DNA of 64,000 nucleotides from CAYXDO01 sp964463485 (GCA_964463485.1 CAYXDO010000031.1:15074-79073); one strand, 5' to 3'; shown: positions 49,425-58,497, numbered from the stretch's first letter. Numbers and translations are program-made. The notes: generated by a model not told the origin, from the letters alone.

Positions 49425-50324
49425 TCACGGTGTCGGACTGGCGTCCGCAGCTTCGAAGATCGCGAGCCCGTCGGCGGAGATTCGAAGGAGCCCTCGAAAC
49501 GCGGGGTGGTTTCGCTCCTGGTACATCTGGTGAGCTCTCGCGCGAACGGGCTTCACCGCCACGAAGTCTTCGTGATCGAAGAGGACCAGGACGTCGCGGT
49601 TGGGAATCGCCGCCCCAACCTCGGTCTTGTTGAACGCTGCGAGGACTCGGGATCGAAAGCCTTTGTCCAAGATGAGCGCGGCGGCCCCCTCCGTCCCAGC
49701 GTAGTCGATCACGAGCAACCGGCCGTCGTCAGCGCGAAGCTCCGCGCCGGTCGAGGTCCCGATCCTCGCGGCGAGGTTGGCGATCGATCGATCCAGCCAC
49801 TCGCTGTCCGGCTTCTTCGACTCGTTGATCTCGTGCAACGAAACGTAGCGGTAGCCGAGGAGCGGCTCCGGAACGCCCATCAAGACGAACACGTCCTCGG
49901 CGACCTTCTTCCTCCACGGGCGAATTTGGTCCTGCAGTGACTTGGGTCCGATCGCGCCCAGGTCCTGTACGTTGATCCACTTGCCGCTCTTGATGATGGG
50001 GACGATGTCGGCTGCGGCCTGTTCGAGCGACCGCTTCCGCCCCTTGGCTTCGTCTTCGAGCCTCCGTTGCCACGCTTCGAAGAAGTCACTCGCAGGCTGC
50101 TTCTTCGCCTGATACTCCGCAAAAGCCGGTCCAGCATCGAGCGCAAAGACCTGGTCGCCTCGAACGAAGGTCGTCTTCATGCCCTCGCGACGCGCGATTC
50201 CAAAACCTGGATTCACGTCTACGAAGATCTTCTCGGCCCGCTTCTGGAACAGGTTTGCGTCCAGCGGGGGCTGGCATCCCGACGCGACTAGAAACAGAAG
50301 CGTGAGGGCTCCGCGCGTTCGCAT
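49425..50324 (-). CDS. DUF1444-like (YtpQ-type) lipoprotein
   Basis: A 299-residue protein with a clear lipobox (LLFLVASGC). The body resembles DUF1444: INVQDLGAIGPKSLQDQIRPW, VFVLMGVPEPLLGYRYVSLHEINESKK, NLAARIGTSTGAELRADDGRLLVIDYAGTEGAAALI, and a C-terminal VLVLFDHEDF segment. DUF1444 proteins are usually cytoplasmic and of unknown function, so a lipid-anchored version is unusual. The family call rests on overall similarity and is moderate. Confidence 0.72.
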   Translation of the reverse strand: MRTRGALTLLFLVASGCQPPLDANLFQKRAEKIFVDVNPGFGIARREGMKTTFVRGDQVFALDAGPAFAEYQAKKQPASDFFEAWQRRLEDEAKGRKRSLEQAAADIVPIIKSGKWINVQDLGAIGPKSLQDQIRPWRKKVAEDVFVLMGVPEPLLGYRYVSLHEINESKKPDSEWLDRSIANLAARIGTSTGAELRADDGRLLVIDYAGTEGAAALILDKGFRSRVLAAFNKTEVGAAIPNRDVLVLFDHEDFVAVKPVRARAHQMYQERNHPAFRGLLRISADGLAIFEAADASPTP

Positions 50325-50352
50325 GCGCGCATGTTGCCACTCCTCGAGTCGC

Positions 50353-51201
50353 TCAGAAAGAAGCCTGTGCCGACTCGGTGATTCGAAGCTCCAAAGACCC
50401 GGGGCCGAACCCGGTCTCCCGATCCGTCAAGGCGGAGCGGAGCGTTCGGCCCGAGAAACAGTCCGGCACACGAACGCCCAACACACCAAACGGATTCGAC
50501 TGGGAGAGCTCGCTGCTGCGCTCTAGCTCAAACGACCCGGACTGAAGCGTCCCCGCCTCGAATCCGAGCGCGCGGTCGGCTCGCGCAGAAAATCCCAAAC
50601 GGGTCGAAAACACGACGTCGCCGGACCACTCGCCGATCACAGGTTCGGACACAGCCCCTCTCGAGCGTGACGGGGCCAAGACCCCGAGCACCCGCCGAGC
50701 CCCCACATAACGCCTCCTGTACCAAGGGTCGTCGATGTTCGAGACGATCACGCGCCCCTCTCCGCTCGCGGAGTGGATCATCTGCCCACTCCCCAGATAG
50801 ATCCCGACGTGATCCACGCGCCGTCCGCGACCGGCGAAGAACAGCAGGTCACCGGGCATGAGCGCGTCACGCCGAACCGACTTGCCTGCGCGTGATTGCT
50901 CCCGCGACGTCCTCGGGATCGCGAAGCCGGACTCCGCGAACACTCGACACGAGAAGCCCGAACAATCGAATCCGGGCTCGCCGGAGCCCGCGCGCACGTA
51001 CGGGCGACCCAGGTAGCGAAATGCGATCTCTTGGATCTGCGCGAAGTCCTTGATCGCCGCGCTCACCTTCAGCTCGTCGCCACGCCACCGCTCGAGGCCC
51101 GTGGACACTGGCGACGCAACCAAGAGAGCCACCATCGCGCTCAGCACGCGAACGTCGTATCCGGGTTCGGCCCGGAGCGCAAGAAACTGGTTCGCGCTCA
51201 A
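50353..51201 (-). CDS. NlpC/P60-family cell-wall peptidase
   Basis: A 282-residue C40 cysteine peptidase that cuts peptidoglycan stem peptides. AFRYLGRPYVRAGSGEPGFDCSGFSCRVFAESG carries the nucleophile in FDCSGF, LMPGDLLFFAGRGRRVDHVGIYLGSGQMIHSASG holds the histidine, and the DPWYRRRYVGARRVLG region follows. About 95 C-terminal residues are beta-rich and unassigned. The hydrophobic segment VLSAMVALLVASPVST is a likely signal peptide. The longest start (TTG 51201) puts an extra 18 residues before it; a GTG at 51147 or the ATG at 51135 is a possible shorter start. Confidence 0.85.
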   Translation of the reverse strand: MSANQFLALRAEPGYDVRVLSAMVALLVASPVSTGLERWRGDELKVSAAIKDFAQIQEIAFRYLGRPYVRAGSGEPGFDCSGFSCRVFAESGFAIPRTSREQSRAGKSVRRDALMPGDLLFFAGRGRRVDHVGIYLGSGQMIHSASGEGRVIVSNIDDPWYRRRYVGARRVLGVLAPSRSRGAVSEPVIGEWSGDVVFSTRLGFSARADRALGFEAGTLQSGSFELERSSELSQSNPFGVLGVRVPDCFSGRTLRSALTDRETGFGPGSLELRITESAQASF

Positions 51202-51280
51202 ACGACTTCGTTCGGCTTCGAAGCACTCTGTACGACTTCAAACCACTCCGAAGCGGTGTATGTCGCGGGGTCTCAGTGGG

Positions 51281-52096
51281 CTACGGACGAACGTTCGGCG
51301 GCTCGAGCTCCTCGACTTTGCCGAGGCCGAGCACCGCGTACCGTCGCTCTTCCCATCCTCCAAAGACTCGCACCAAGATGCCGTCCGCCAGCCGGGAGAA
51401 GGCCATCGACATCGTGTTCTTGCTGGGTGGATCGATCTGGAAGACTCCCGCCTCTGGCATGGGCTCCAGGCCGTTGACGTCGGCTTCGTGCATCGTCAGC
51501 ACCCACAGTCCCTCGTCTCCGGTCCACGAACGGACGCCGGAAGTTCTGATCACCTTTCCGCTTCGACGCCGAACCATCGTGCGATCGCCCTGCCCTTCGA
51601 GCCTGACCCCGTCCTTCGAGGTCCAAAACGCGTCGTGTTTGACGTGCATCGGGGAATCGTTGGAGGCCCAAGCAATGTCCGCGACACCATCGAGCGTTGC
51701 CTCCCCGTCGGTCACTTCGGTCCACTCTTCGGAGATCACAAGCTCACCGGACCCAGCCCGACGGAACGAAAGCTCCATCTTGCCCTTGACCGTTCGACCG
51801 AGAAACGCACACCCCGCCGCGCCGAAGTCGACGACTCGCCGGGCGTCACTCCCCGTGACCGTCACGCACGGCGCCCGCTCGGCGATGAGCGTCTGGACTT
51901 CGGTGGCAACTTGGTTGGGTGCGCCTGCTTCGGTCGGCAGCGCGAGCTCGACCAAGGCAGACTCGAGACTCATGGTCTTGGCGGCGACCAAGGTCGCATC
52001 CAAGGTCTCGCGAGCCTCGTCGTCGGTGACCGTCGTGCAGCCAATCACCACCGGAAACGCGGCCATCACGGCCCGTTTGAAAGTTGCTTCGAACAC
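51281..52096 (-). CDS. putative lipoprotein of unknown function
   Basis: A 271-residue protein starting at GTG 52096. An N-terminal hydrophobic segment ends in VVIGC (lipobox-like). The mature part starts helical (DEARETLDATLVAAKTMSLESALVELALP) and becomes beta-rich (GCAFLGRTVKGKMELSFRRAG, GVRLEGQGDRTMVRRRSGKVIRTSG, EERRYAVLGLGKVEELEPP). Nothing suggests an enzyme. It lies 79 bp upstream of the NlpC/P60 gene on the same strand. Confidence 0.68.
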   Translation of the reverse strand: MFEATFKRAVMAAFPVVIGCTTVTDDEARETLDATLVAAKTMSLESALVELALPTEAGAPNQVATEVQTLIAERAPCVTVTGSDARRVVDFGAAGCAFLGRTVKGKMELSFRRAGSGELVISEEWTEVTDGEATLDGVADIAWASNDSPMHVKHDAFWTSKDGVRLEGQGDRTMVRRRSGKVIRTSGVRSWTGDEGLWVLTMHEADVNGLEPMPEAGVFQIDPPSKNTMSMAFSRLADGILVRVFGGWEERRYAVLGLGKVEELEPPNVRP

Positions 52097-52156
52097 GAGC
52101 GCTACATAACACAGGGCGAAGTGAAAGGGCGCCGGAGTCAGCCGCGTTTCGAGGGG

Positions 52157-52702
52157 CTACTTCGGCTTCTTCTTGAAAGACATCACGTTGGCCAGGCCCC
52201 GGACCCCCGCGCTCTCACTCTCGCCCGGCGCGGACCGTTTCTGGAATGGCTCGGGTCTGTCGCCCAACAGGCTCTTCGCGAGCGCCTCGGATCGCAGCAC
52301 CGCGGCGGCGTCGGGAGCCTTCACCGCACCCGTTCGCACGAGGTGTCGGTCCAGCCCAGACTCCAACATCCGACCCCAGGCCTCCGCGCCAACGCCAAGC
52401 GCCTCAGCCACCTCACGCTGATCGAGGATCCAGGCAGAGAGCCGCTCGATTTGTTTGGGCAGCAACGGAATCCCGAAGACCTCCGTCGTCTCTCCAGGAG
52501 CCACACCTCGATCGAGCGCCAACACTTCGATCATCGACTCAGCGCTGATCTCCGCCACCTCGCTGCGAAGCTCCGCCTGAAGCTCCATCGACAGTGTCGC
52601 CCGACCCGCGGCCAACGCACGAGCCCCGGCAGAGAGATCCTCTTCCTTGGCCCAAGCCCGAACGACGGCTTGCACCGCCGGATCTACGACCACCGTTGCC
52701 AA
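52157..52702 (-). CDS. hypothetical protein
   Basis: A 181-residue, mostly helical, acidic soluble protein (VVRAWAKEEDLSAGARALAAGRATLSMELQAELRSEVAEISAESMIEVLAL ... LPKQIERLSAWILDQREVAEALGVGAEAWGRMLE) with a basic tail (MSFKKKPK). No family is recognised. It starts at TTG 52702, 1 bp after the stop of the small membrane-protein gene, so the two are likely co-expressed; an internal GTG is an alternative start. Confidence 0.62.
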   Translation of the reverse strand: MATVVVDPAVQAVVRAWAKEEDLSAGARALAAGRATLSMELQAELRSEVAEISAESMIEVLALDRGVAPGETTEVFGIPLLPKQIERLSAWILDQREVAEALGVGAEAWGRMLESGLDRHLVRTGAVKAPDAAAVLRSEALAKSLLGDRPEPFQKRSAPGESESAGVRGLANVMSFKKKPK

Positions 52703-52703
52703 A

Positions 52704-52997
52704 TCAGGCGCCGTAGCGGTTGTCCACGACCTGGCTGCGCGTGGATTGAACGTCCTTCTTCGACTCCGCTCCCGGCGCCGCGATCAGGTAAGGCAGCAGC
52801 CCGAAACCAGCCGTGAGAAGCGTGGCCGCCGCGCCAACCATGAACTTCTTCATGAACGAAGAGTCCTCGGCAACGAACGCCTTCTTGAAACCCGCACCCA
52901 CCAGACCGCCCGCCAGCCCGAGAGGTCCGCCCGTGAATCCCCAGGCAACCGCAATCCCTGCGCTGATCGTGTCCCGAACCGGATTGAACTTCGTCAT
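52704..52997 (-). CDS. small hypothetical membrane protein
   Basis: A 97-residue protein with glycine-rich hydrophobic stretches (ISAGIAVAWGFTGGPLGLAGGLVGAGF and FMVGAAATLLTAGFGLLPYLIAA) that should span the membrane twice. A polar C-terminal tail (SKKDVQSTRSQVVDNRYGA) follows. ATG 52997. It is divergent from guaB across 150 bp. Function is unknown. Confidence 0.65.
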   Translation of the reverse strand: MTKFNPVRDTISAGIAVAWGFTGGPLGLAGGLVGAGFKKAFVAEDSSFMKKFMVGAAATLLTAGFGLLPYLIAAPGAESKKDVQSTRSQVVDNRYGA

Positions 52998-53147
52998 GAA
53001 CTGGTTATCGGAACCAGGTGGGATCAGTTGCGCAAAACAACCACCTCATCCGACATTGGCGACAAGCCGGGGTTCGGCCGCCATCGCAAACCGCCTCGGC
53101 GTCCGCCAACCCGCAACCGCCGCGTGTCGACCCGGTACGTTTGCGCT

Positions 53148-54620
53148 ATGAAGCAGCGGCCCATGCTGCTCCCAGACCTGGAATTCGGCCTCACCTTCGA
53201 CGACGTCCTGCTCGCCCCCGGATATTCGTCCATCCTGCCCTCCGATCCGAGCCTCTCAACTCAGATCACCAAACGAATCAGGCTCAACCTACCCATTCTG
53301 TCGTCCGCGATGGACACGGTCACGGAGGCTCGCCTGGCGATCGCCCTGGCTGAGCTCGGCGGGATCGGCGTGGTGCATCGCAACATGAGTCCGGAGGCGC
53401 AGGCCGCCGAGGTGGCTCGTGTCAAGCGTTACGAATCGGTGATTATCTCCGACCCACTCACCATTCCGCCTTCCATGAAGCTCGCGGAGGCTCGGTCGTT
53501 GGTCGAGACCCACGGAGTCTCCTGTTTTCCGGTGGTCGAGGACGGGCAGCTCCGAGGAATACTGACCAACCGCGACCTGAGGGCGGTCGATGACTTTCAG
53601 AAACCCGTTCGCGACGTCATGAGTACGGAGCTCGTTACGGCGAGCGAAGGCGTGTCGGTCGAAGACGCTCGCCAGATCATGCGTCAGAGCCGCCGAGAGA
53701 AGCTCCCGATCGTGAGCTCGACCGGCACGCTGGTCGGGCTGATCACACTCAAGGACATCGAAAAGCGTCAGCGCCGACCCGAAGCATCCATGGACGCGCG
53801 CGGTCGCTTGCTCGTCGGCGCGGCGGTGGGCGTGGGTCCTGACCGAGCCGGCAGAGTTGCGCTCCTCGCACAGGCCGGTGTCGACCTCCTCGTGATCGAC
53901 ACCGCCCACGGCCATACTCAGGGCGTCATCGAGGCGGTAGGACGAACCAAGCGGGAGCTTCCCGAAATCGACGTGATCGCCGGAAACGTGGCCACGGGCG
54001 AGGGAACGACGGCCCTCATCGAGGCGGGTGTCGATGCGGTGAAGGTCGGAATCGGACCGGGATCGATCTGTACGACCCGAGTCGTGGCGGGTGTTGGCGT
54101 CCCTCAGCTCTCCGCAGTGGATGCGTGCTTTCGGGCGGCTATGAAGCGGGACATACCGATCATCAGCGACGGAGGCATCAAGTACTCGGGCGACGTCACC
54201 AAGGCGCTGGCCGCGGGCGCGTCGGCGGTCATGATTGGCAATCTCCTCGCGGGCACCGACGAGTCTCCCGGCGAGGTCGTCTTGTATCAGGGTCGTGCGT
54301 ACAAACAGTACCGAGGCATGGGCTCCCTCGGCGCCATGCAAGCGGGCTCCGCCGATCGCTACGGACAAGACGCGGCCGACTCGAAGAAGCTCGTTCCAGA
54401 GGGTATCGAAGGCATCGTACCGTTCAAGGGTCCGCTCGAGGCTACGATCCGACAGCTCGTCGGCGGCGTACGTTCGGGCATGGGTTATGTCGGCGCGCTC
54501 ACCCTCTCCGAGCTTCGCGACAAGGCCCGCTTCGTCCGCATCTCTCCCGCCGGCCTGCGCGAGTCTCACGTCCACGACGTCGTGATCACCAAAGAGGCCC
54601 CGAATTACAGCCCAACGTGA
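53148..54620 (+). CDS. guaB: inosine-5'-monophosphate dehydrogenase
   Basis: Oxidises IMP to XMP with NAD, the committed step to guanine nucleotides. The 490-residue protein has LTFDDVLLAPGYSSILPSD, a tandem CBS insert (SDPLTIPPSMKLAEARSLVETHGVSCFPVVEDGQLRGILTNRDL and the second copy ending LITLKDIEK), the catalytic loop GIGPGSICTTRVVAGVGVPQ with C308, ISDGGIKYSGDVTKALAAGA, and the flap YKQYRGMGSLGAM. The frame is open to 52647, but ATG 53148 gives the standard N-terminus. Assignment is secure. Confidence 0.97.
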   Translation: MKQRPMLLPDLEFGLTFDDVLLAPGYSSILPSDPSLSTQITKRIRLNLPILSSAMDTVTEARLAIALAELGGIGVVHRNMSPEAQAAEVARVKRYESVIISDPLTIPPSMKLAEARSLVETHGVSCFPVVEDGQLRGILTNRDLRAVDDFQKPVRDVMSTELVTASEGVSVEDARQIMRQSRREKLPIVSSTGTLVGLITLKDIEKRQRRPEASMDARGRLLVGAAVGVGPDRAGRVALLAQAGVDLLVIDTAHGHTQGVIEAVGRTKRELPEIDVIAGNVATGEGTTALIEAGVDAVKVGIGPGSICTTRVVAGVGVPQLSAVDACFRAAMKRDIPIISDGGIKYSGDVTKALAAGASAVMIGNLLAGTDESPGEVVLYQGRAYKQYRGMGSLGAMQAGSADRYGQDAADSKKLVPEGIEGIVPFKGPLEATIRQLVGGVRSGMGYVGALTLSELRDKARFVRISPAGLRESHVHDVVITKEAPNYSPT

Positions 54621-54627
54621 GGTACAA

Positions 54628-55236
54628 GTGAGCTCCGCTTTGAACTCTCTGGTCGAAGTCTACGACTCGCTCGCAGACGATTGGGACGGGCCGTTTGCGA
54701 GGAAGCCGTACGATCGAGCCCGCCTCGAGGCCCTCGCTCACCGAGCGCCCGATTCTGACCTCCCGATCCTCGATCTGGGTTGTGGCCTTGGAGACTCGAC
54801 GGATCACTTGGCTCGACAGGGAAGAAAGGTCGTCGGGATCGACCTCAGCCCGAGGCTCGTGGCTCGAGCTCGGGAGCGATTTCCGAACGTGACGTTCGAG
54901 GTCGGCGATCAATTCACCGCGCGTCCGGCGGCGGGCCTCGTAAGCTTCTACTCACTCATCCACGAACCTCGCGCGGAGCTTCTGCCGAGCGTTCGAAGTC
55001 TCGTTTCTCTCTGCTCTCGAGGCGCTCCGATACTCGTCGCGTTGTTCGATGGCGAAGGCGAGGCCAGCCTCGAAGTCGGGCCTCGCAGGCTCCCGATCAC
55101 CCTCTATCGGCGCAAAGAGGTCGAGGGCATACTATCCGAGATTCCGGAGCTACGAGAGCTGCGCGTCGAAGGTCGGCGACCCTATGCCTTCGAACGACCG
55201 GCATTCCGAATCTTCGCGAGTGCTGTCCGGGCCTGA
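54628..55236 (+). CDS. class I SAM-dependent methyltransferase
   Basis: A 202-residue methyltransferase: LVEVYDSLADDWDGPFARKPYDRARLE precedes the SAM-binding motif ILDLGCGLGDSTDHLARQG, then VVGIDLSPRLVARARERFPNVTFEVGD and FYSLIHEPRAELLPSVRSLV. The substrate is unknown. Start GTG 54628 is 7 bp after the guaB stop. The fold is the small ubiE/type 11 kind. It ends 22 bp from a convergent gene. Confidence 0.88.
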   Translation: MSSALNSLVEVYDSLADDWDGPFARKPYDRARLEALAHRAPDSDLPILDLGCGLGDSTDHLARQGRKVVGIDLSPRLVARARERFPNVTFEVGDQFTARPAAGLVSFYSLIHEPRAELLPSVRSLVSLCSRGAPILVALFDGEGEASLEVGPRRLPITLYRRKEVEGILSEIPELRELRVEGRRPYAFERPAFRIFASAVRA

Positions 55237-55258
55237 TCCCGGAAAATCTGCGCCGGCG

Positions 55259-55807
55259 TCACTCCCCGCGCACTACCTTGACGACCGAATAGCCACGGAG
55301 CCGCAGACTCTCCGCGGCCGCGAGCGAGTCTGCAGTTCCCGTTGCTCCCAAAGCGGTCTCGATCTCGTCGAGTCGAATCGGTACCGGAGAGAAGAGCGCG
55401 TAGAACACTCTGCGGCCTGGTCCGATTTCGGCCAACTCGGGGATCGCACCACCCGCCGGTGGGATCCTCATGCCCCACGGCAACCCACCGTCGGTGGGTC
55501 TGGGAAGAATCACCTTGACCTTGCCCGGAGCCTCGAGCTCGACGAGCCACAAATAGATATAGCCGGCACCCTCGTAGCGAATGCCGAACTTGCTGCCCGC
55601 CGTCACGGTGGCTGAAAGAGTGAGTCCGTGGGCATCGAGAAGCTCGAATCCGACTTTCCCCTTCTGAGTGCCCAGCCCAAAACGCTCCGCGAGCTCGGGT
55701 GAGTGCTTCGGAAGCTGAGGAATCGAAAATGTCACGACGAACAGAGTACCTGCGGCGAGAAACAGCGGCAGGACTCTCTTCTGTTTCTCTACTTTGTCTG
55801 TATCCAT
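55259..55807 (-). CDS. membrane-anchored protein with DUF4384-like domain
   Basis: A 182-residue protein with one N-terminal membrane helix (VLPLFLAAGTLFVVTFSI) and a beta-rich extracytoplasmic domain (SATVTAGSKFGIRYEGAGYIYLWLVELEAPGKVKVILP ... RRVFYALFSPVPIRLDEIETAL). The pattern of a tyrosine-rich strand followed by a 'YALFS' strand resembles DUF4384, common in myxobacterial kinase and sigma-factor neighbourhoods. ATG 55807 was chosen; a TTG at 55828 overlaps the dapF stop and is also plausible. Coupled to dapF by position. Confidence 0.68.
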   Translation of the reverse strand: MDTDKVEKQKRVLPLFLAAGTLFVVTFSIPQLPKHSPELAERFGLGTQKGKVGFELLDAHGLTLSATVTAGSKFGIRYEGAGYIYLWLVELEAPGKVKVILPRPTDGGLPWGMRIPPAGGAIPELAEIGPGRRVFYALFSPVPIRLDEIETALGATGTADSLAAAESLRLRGYSVVKVVRGE

Positions 55808-55824
55808 GGCCAGGGGGGGACGTC

Positions 55825-56619
55825 TCAATGAAGGATGTAGGTGAGTCCGTCGAACACGTGCACTGCCTCACCCGTGATCTCCAGGTCTGCGCCGCGCGCG
55901 TCCACCCACAACGCTCCGCCCGGCAGGCGCACGAGCGCGCGATCCTCGACGCGCCCTCGCGCCATCAGGGCCGCCACGACTGCACCGGCGCCCGTGCCGC
56001 AGGCCTCCGTCAGACCGACCCCTCGCTCGTAGACCGCCACTTCGATGCTCATGTCCGAAAGAACTCGCGGGAACTCGACGTTCGTCCCGTGCTCGAACTC
56101 ATCGTGCTTCGAGAGCGCTGGGCCAAGGGTCCCAGCCAGAGCGGCAAGCACGGCTTCTGGCGGAAACTCAGGAAGCACGAGATGGGGATTTCCGACGTCG
56201 ACCCGCACACCCTCCACACGGCGATCTCCCAAAATCACGTCGACCGGCTTCGAATGGACGCGCGCTGGTCCGAGATCCACACGCACTTCGCCGCTCGGCA
56301 GCACCTCCCCACGCCGCCGGCCCGCGTCGGTGTCGACCACCATCGAGGCTTGCCCACTCAGCGTCGCGATTCGGTGAACGACACACCGCAAGCCATTCCC
56401 GCACATCTCAGCCACGCTGCCGTCCGCGTTGTACACGTGCATCCGAAGGTCAGCCCCCTCGCGAGCCTCGAGAATCGACAACACTCCATCAGCGCCAATC
56501 CCTCGGTGGCGGTCGCAGAGTCTCCGCGCGTGCTCCGGCGAAATCAGCCCGACCCTCCGACGGTCGAGGACGACAAAGTCGTTCCCGAGGCCGTGGTACT
56601 TCGCAAACGCCAACGGCAC
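55825..56619 (-). CDS. dapF: diaminopimelate epimerase
   Basis: Interconverts LL- and meso-diaminopimelate for lysine and peptidoglycan synthesis. The 264-residue protein has FAKYHGLGNDFVVLDRR, CDRHRGIGADGV, the two catalytic cysteines in AEMCGNGLRC and LTEACGTGAGAVVAAL, and EFEHGTNVEFPRV in between. The start is probably GTG 56619, which gives the family N-terminus; the open frame upstream to 56778 reads unlike DapF. It is upstream of the DUF4384-like gene. Confidence 0.94.
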   Translation of the reverse strand: MPLAFAKYHGLGNDFVVLDRRRVGLISPEHARRLCDRHRGIGADGVLSILEAREGADLRMHVYNADGSVAEMCGNGLRCVVHRIATLSGQASMVVDTDAGRRRGEVLPSGEVRVDLGPARVHSKPVDVILGDRRVEGVRVDVGNPHLVLPEFPPEAVLAALAGTLGPALSKHDEFEHGTNVEFPRVLSDMSIEVAVYERGVGLTEACGTGAGAVVAALMARGRVEDRALVRLPGGALWVDARGADLEITGEAVHVFDGLTYILH

Positions 56620-56772
56620 GCCGGGATCAGATCGCTCGACACCCGGAAAGTCAACGAAGTCCAGCGAGCATCCTGACCGATACAAGTTGCTCGGTTCCGA
56701 GACAACCCGAGACCTGCTTTCCCAGATCTCTCCGGGATTCGATTGGCATGTGCCCTGCTGTCGTACCTCGAC

Positions 56773-58368
56773 ATGCAACTTCGGCGAAACATTCGTTCGC
56801 TTTCGATCCTTCTGCTGGCGTTGGGCTGCACCGACAACGGCCGAGCGATCCGTGGTCAGCTCGACGTGTCGGCGTTCCGGCTGACGCAGAGCGCGGCCGT
56901 CGCCGTCTCGGTCTCTGGGGAGAAGTGGATTGCTCCGGTCGGCTCGGACGGTAAGTTCGAGCTGAAGCTCCCGATGGGTGGAACGTACGAGCTGCGTTTT
57001 GCCAATCGAACCCAGTCGGCCGGAGTCCTCGATGAGTTCGCTTACCTGACCTTCCCGACATCGAGCGGCGTCAAGCGGCAGTCGTTCGTCCTCACCGAAG
57101 GCAGCGACCTAGATCTCGGCAAAGTCTCCCCCGTGTCGCGAATCGGGCGGTCTACGTCGGCCCTCGAGGAGGAAGAGGAGGGGAACGGGAACGGGAACGG
57201 GAATGGGAACGGGAATGGGAACGGCAATGGGAACGGGAATGGGAATGGGAATGGGAATGGCCGGGGCGGAGACGACGACTCGGACGACACCGACGAAGAG
57301 TCCGACGGTGGTGACTCGGCAGCGTTGACCGCTCCTATCGATGGACCCGTGAGTGTGTGCGACCTCTCCGGAGGAGCCGACGTCGTCGAGGTTCAAGGCC
57401 AGCTCAATCTCACCTCGATGGTGGATGCAGATGGCGACGGAATCGTAGACTCGAATGACCCCGATACGGTTGCCGCCTGTCAGCCCGGAGGAAGTGGATC
57501 GTGCAGCTGCGGCCGCCAGAAGGGCAACAACGGACACGGCAACAACGCCGACGGCGTCGACATCAGCAACCCCGGCAACGGGCATGGCGGGCCGAACGGC
57601 GAAGTCGACCAGTCAGCTCCGGTCGACGACGAGAATCACGGCCAGGCCGCCGCGAGCGGAACCTGCTCTTGTGCCTGCAGGGTGAAGAACAACAACGGCC
57701 ATGGAAACAACGCGGACGGCGTCGACATCAGCAACCCAGGCAACGGACATGGCGGACCGAACGGCGAAGTCGATGAGTCGGCGCCGGTGGACGATGAGAA
57801 CAAAGGAAACGGCAACAACGGCGGAAGCTGCGAAGACGAGGATTCGGACTCGCAGGCCGGAGTGTGCCTACCGCCGGACGCGACGCCTCCGAACCCATGT
57901 GTTCCTCCGAGCGGCGATACGCCTCCGGTCCCCGGCGTTCCGGGCGCTCCGGGCAACCCAGATTCGCCCACCGATCCGAACGACCCGAGCAACCCGGACT
58001 CGCCCAGCGATCCGACCAACCCCGGCGACCCTACCAACCCCGGCGACCCTACCAACCCCGGCGACCCTACCAACCCCGGCGACCCGACCAACCCCGGCGA
58101 CCCGACCAACCCTGGAACGCCTAGCGACCCGGCCAACCCTGGAACGCCCAGCGACCCGACCAACCCCGGAACGCCCAGCGATCCGACCAACCCTGGAACG
58201 CCCGGCGACCCGAGCACTCCGGATAGCCCGAACGACGGCCCCGGCTCACCGAGCGATCCGACCAATCCGACGGGTGGCCCTGGAGCACCCTGCGCCTCGA
58301 GCGCGGAGTGTATGACTGGCCTCGTCTGCAGCGCGCAGGGCGAGTGCCTCTACGGCTCGGATAGTTGA
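56773..58368 (+). CDS. low-complexity surface lipoprotein (Asn/Gly and Pro-rich)
   Basis: About 531 residues: lipoprotein signal (SLSILLLALGC), a small beta domain (GQLDVSAFRLTQSAAVAVSVSGEKWIAPVGSDGKFELKLP), then low complexity. An acidic patch precedes about 13 Gly-Asn pairs. Two near-identical segments follow, each running from NNGHGNNADGVDISNPGNGH to SAPVDDEN (57526-57636 and 57691-57804), each preceded by a CSCxC-type pair. A Pro-rich stalk of DPTNPG units leads to a C-terminal cysteine cluster (CASSAECMTGLVCSAQGECL, a Dickkopf/EGF-like knot). ATG 56773 fits the signal peptide; 56743 adds ten residues. Probably an exposed stalked protein; function is unknown. Confidence 0.8.
   Translation: MQLRRNIRSLSILLLALGCTDNGRAIRGQLDVSAFRLTQSAAVAVSVSGEKWIAPVGSDGKFELKLPMGGTYELRFANRTQSAGVLDEFAYLTFPTSSGVKRQSFVLTEGSDLDLGKVSPVSRIGRSTSALEEEEEGNGNGNGNGNGNGNGNGNGNGNGNGNGRGGDDDSDDTDEESDGGDSAALTAPIDGPVSVCDLSGGADVVEVQGQLNLTSMVDADGDGIVDSNDPDTVAACQPGGSGSCSCGRQKGNNGHGNNADGVDISNPGNGHGGPNGEVDQSAPVDDENHGQAAASGTCSCACRVKNNNGHGNNADGVDISNPGNGHGGPNGEVDESAPVDDENKGNGNNGGSCEDEDSDSQAGVCLPPDATPPNPCVPPSGDTPPVPGVPGAPGNPDSPTDPNDPSNPDSPSDPTNPGDPTNPGDPTNPGDPTNPGDPTNPGDPTNPGTPSDPANPGTPSDPTNPGTPSDPTNPGTPGDPSTPDSPNDGPGSPSDPTNPTGGPGAPCASSAECMTGLVCSAQGECLYGSDS
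57181..57258 (+). repeat. GGGAAC/GGGAAT hexamer run encoding Gly-Asn
   Basis: Thirteen hexamers in a row, mixing AAC and AAT for asparagine and once GGC for glycine, within the low-complexity lipoprotein. The mixture of synonymous forms arranged in short sub-runs indicates replication slippage. Confidence 0.95.
58009..58116 (+). repeat. six 18-bp units encoding DPTNPG
   Basis: Units of the type GACCCTACCAACCCCGGC, three of them identical at 58027-58080 and two variants with GACCCGACC following. They form the proline-rich stalk of the lipoprotein, continued by degenerate TPSDPTNPG units to about 58205. Confidence 0.95.
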
Positions 58369-58497
58369 AACACGGACCGAGCTGACCGAAGACTCTGCCA
58401 CGCCTGGGCCCCCTTGACCCGTACTCTGCTCTGAGGCCTCTGAGGCCGAGGCCCAAGAAACTCGACTCCTGACCTCCGACCACGCGGGAAGACCAAA

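Noticed and set aside
58440..58470. GGCCTCTGAGGCC-type sequence between two convergent genes considered as a terminator.
   Set aside because: The stem is short and overlapping alternatives exist; there is no T-run on either strand.
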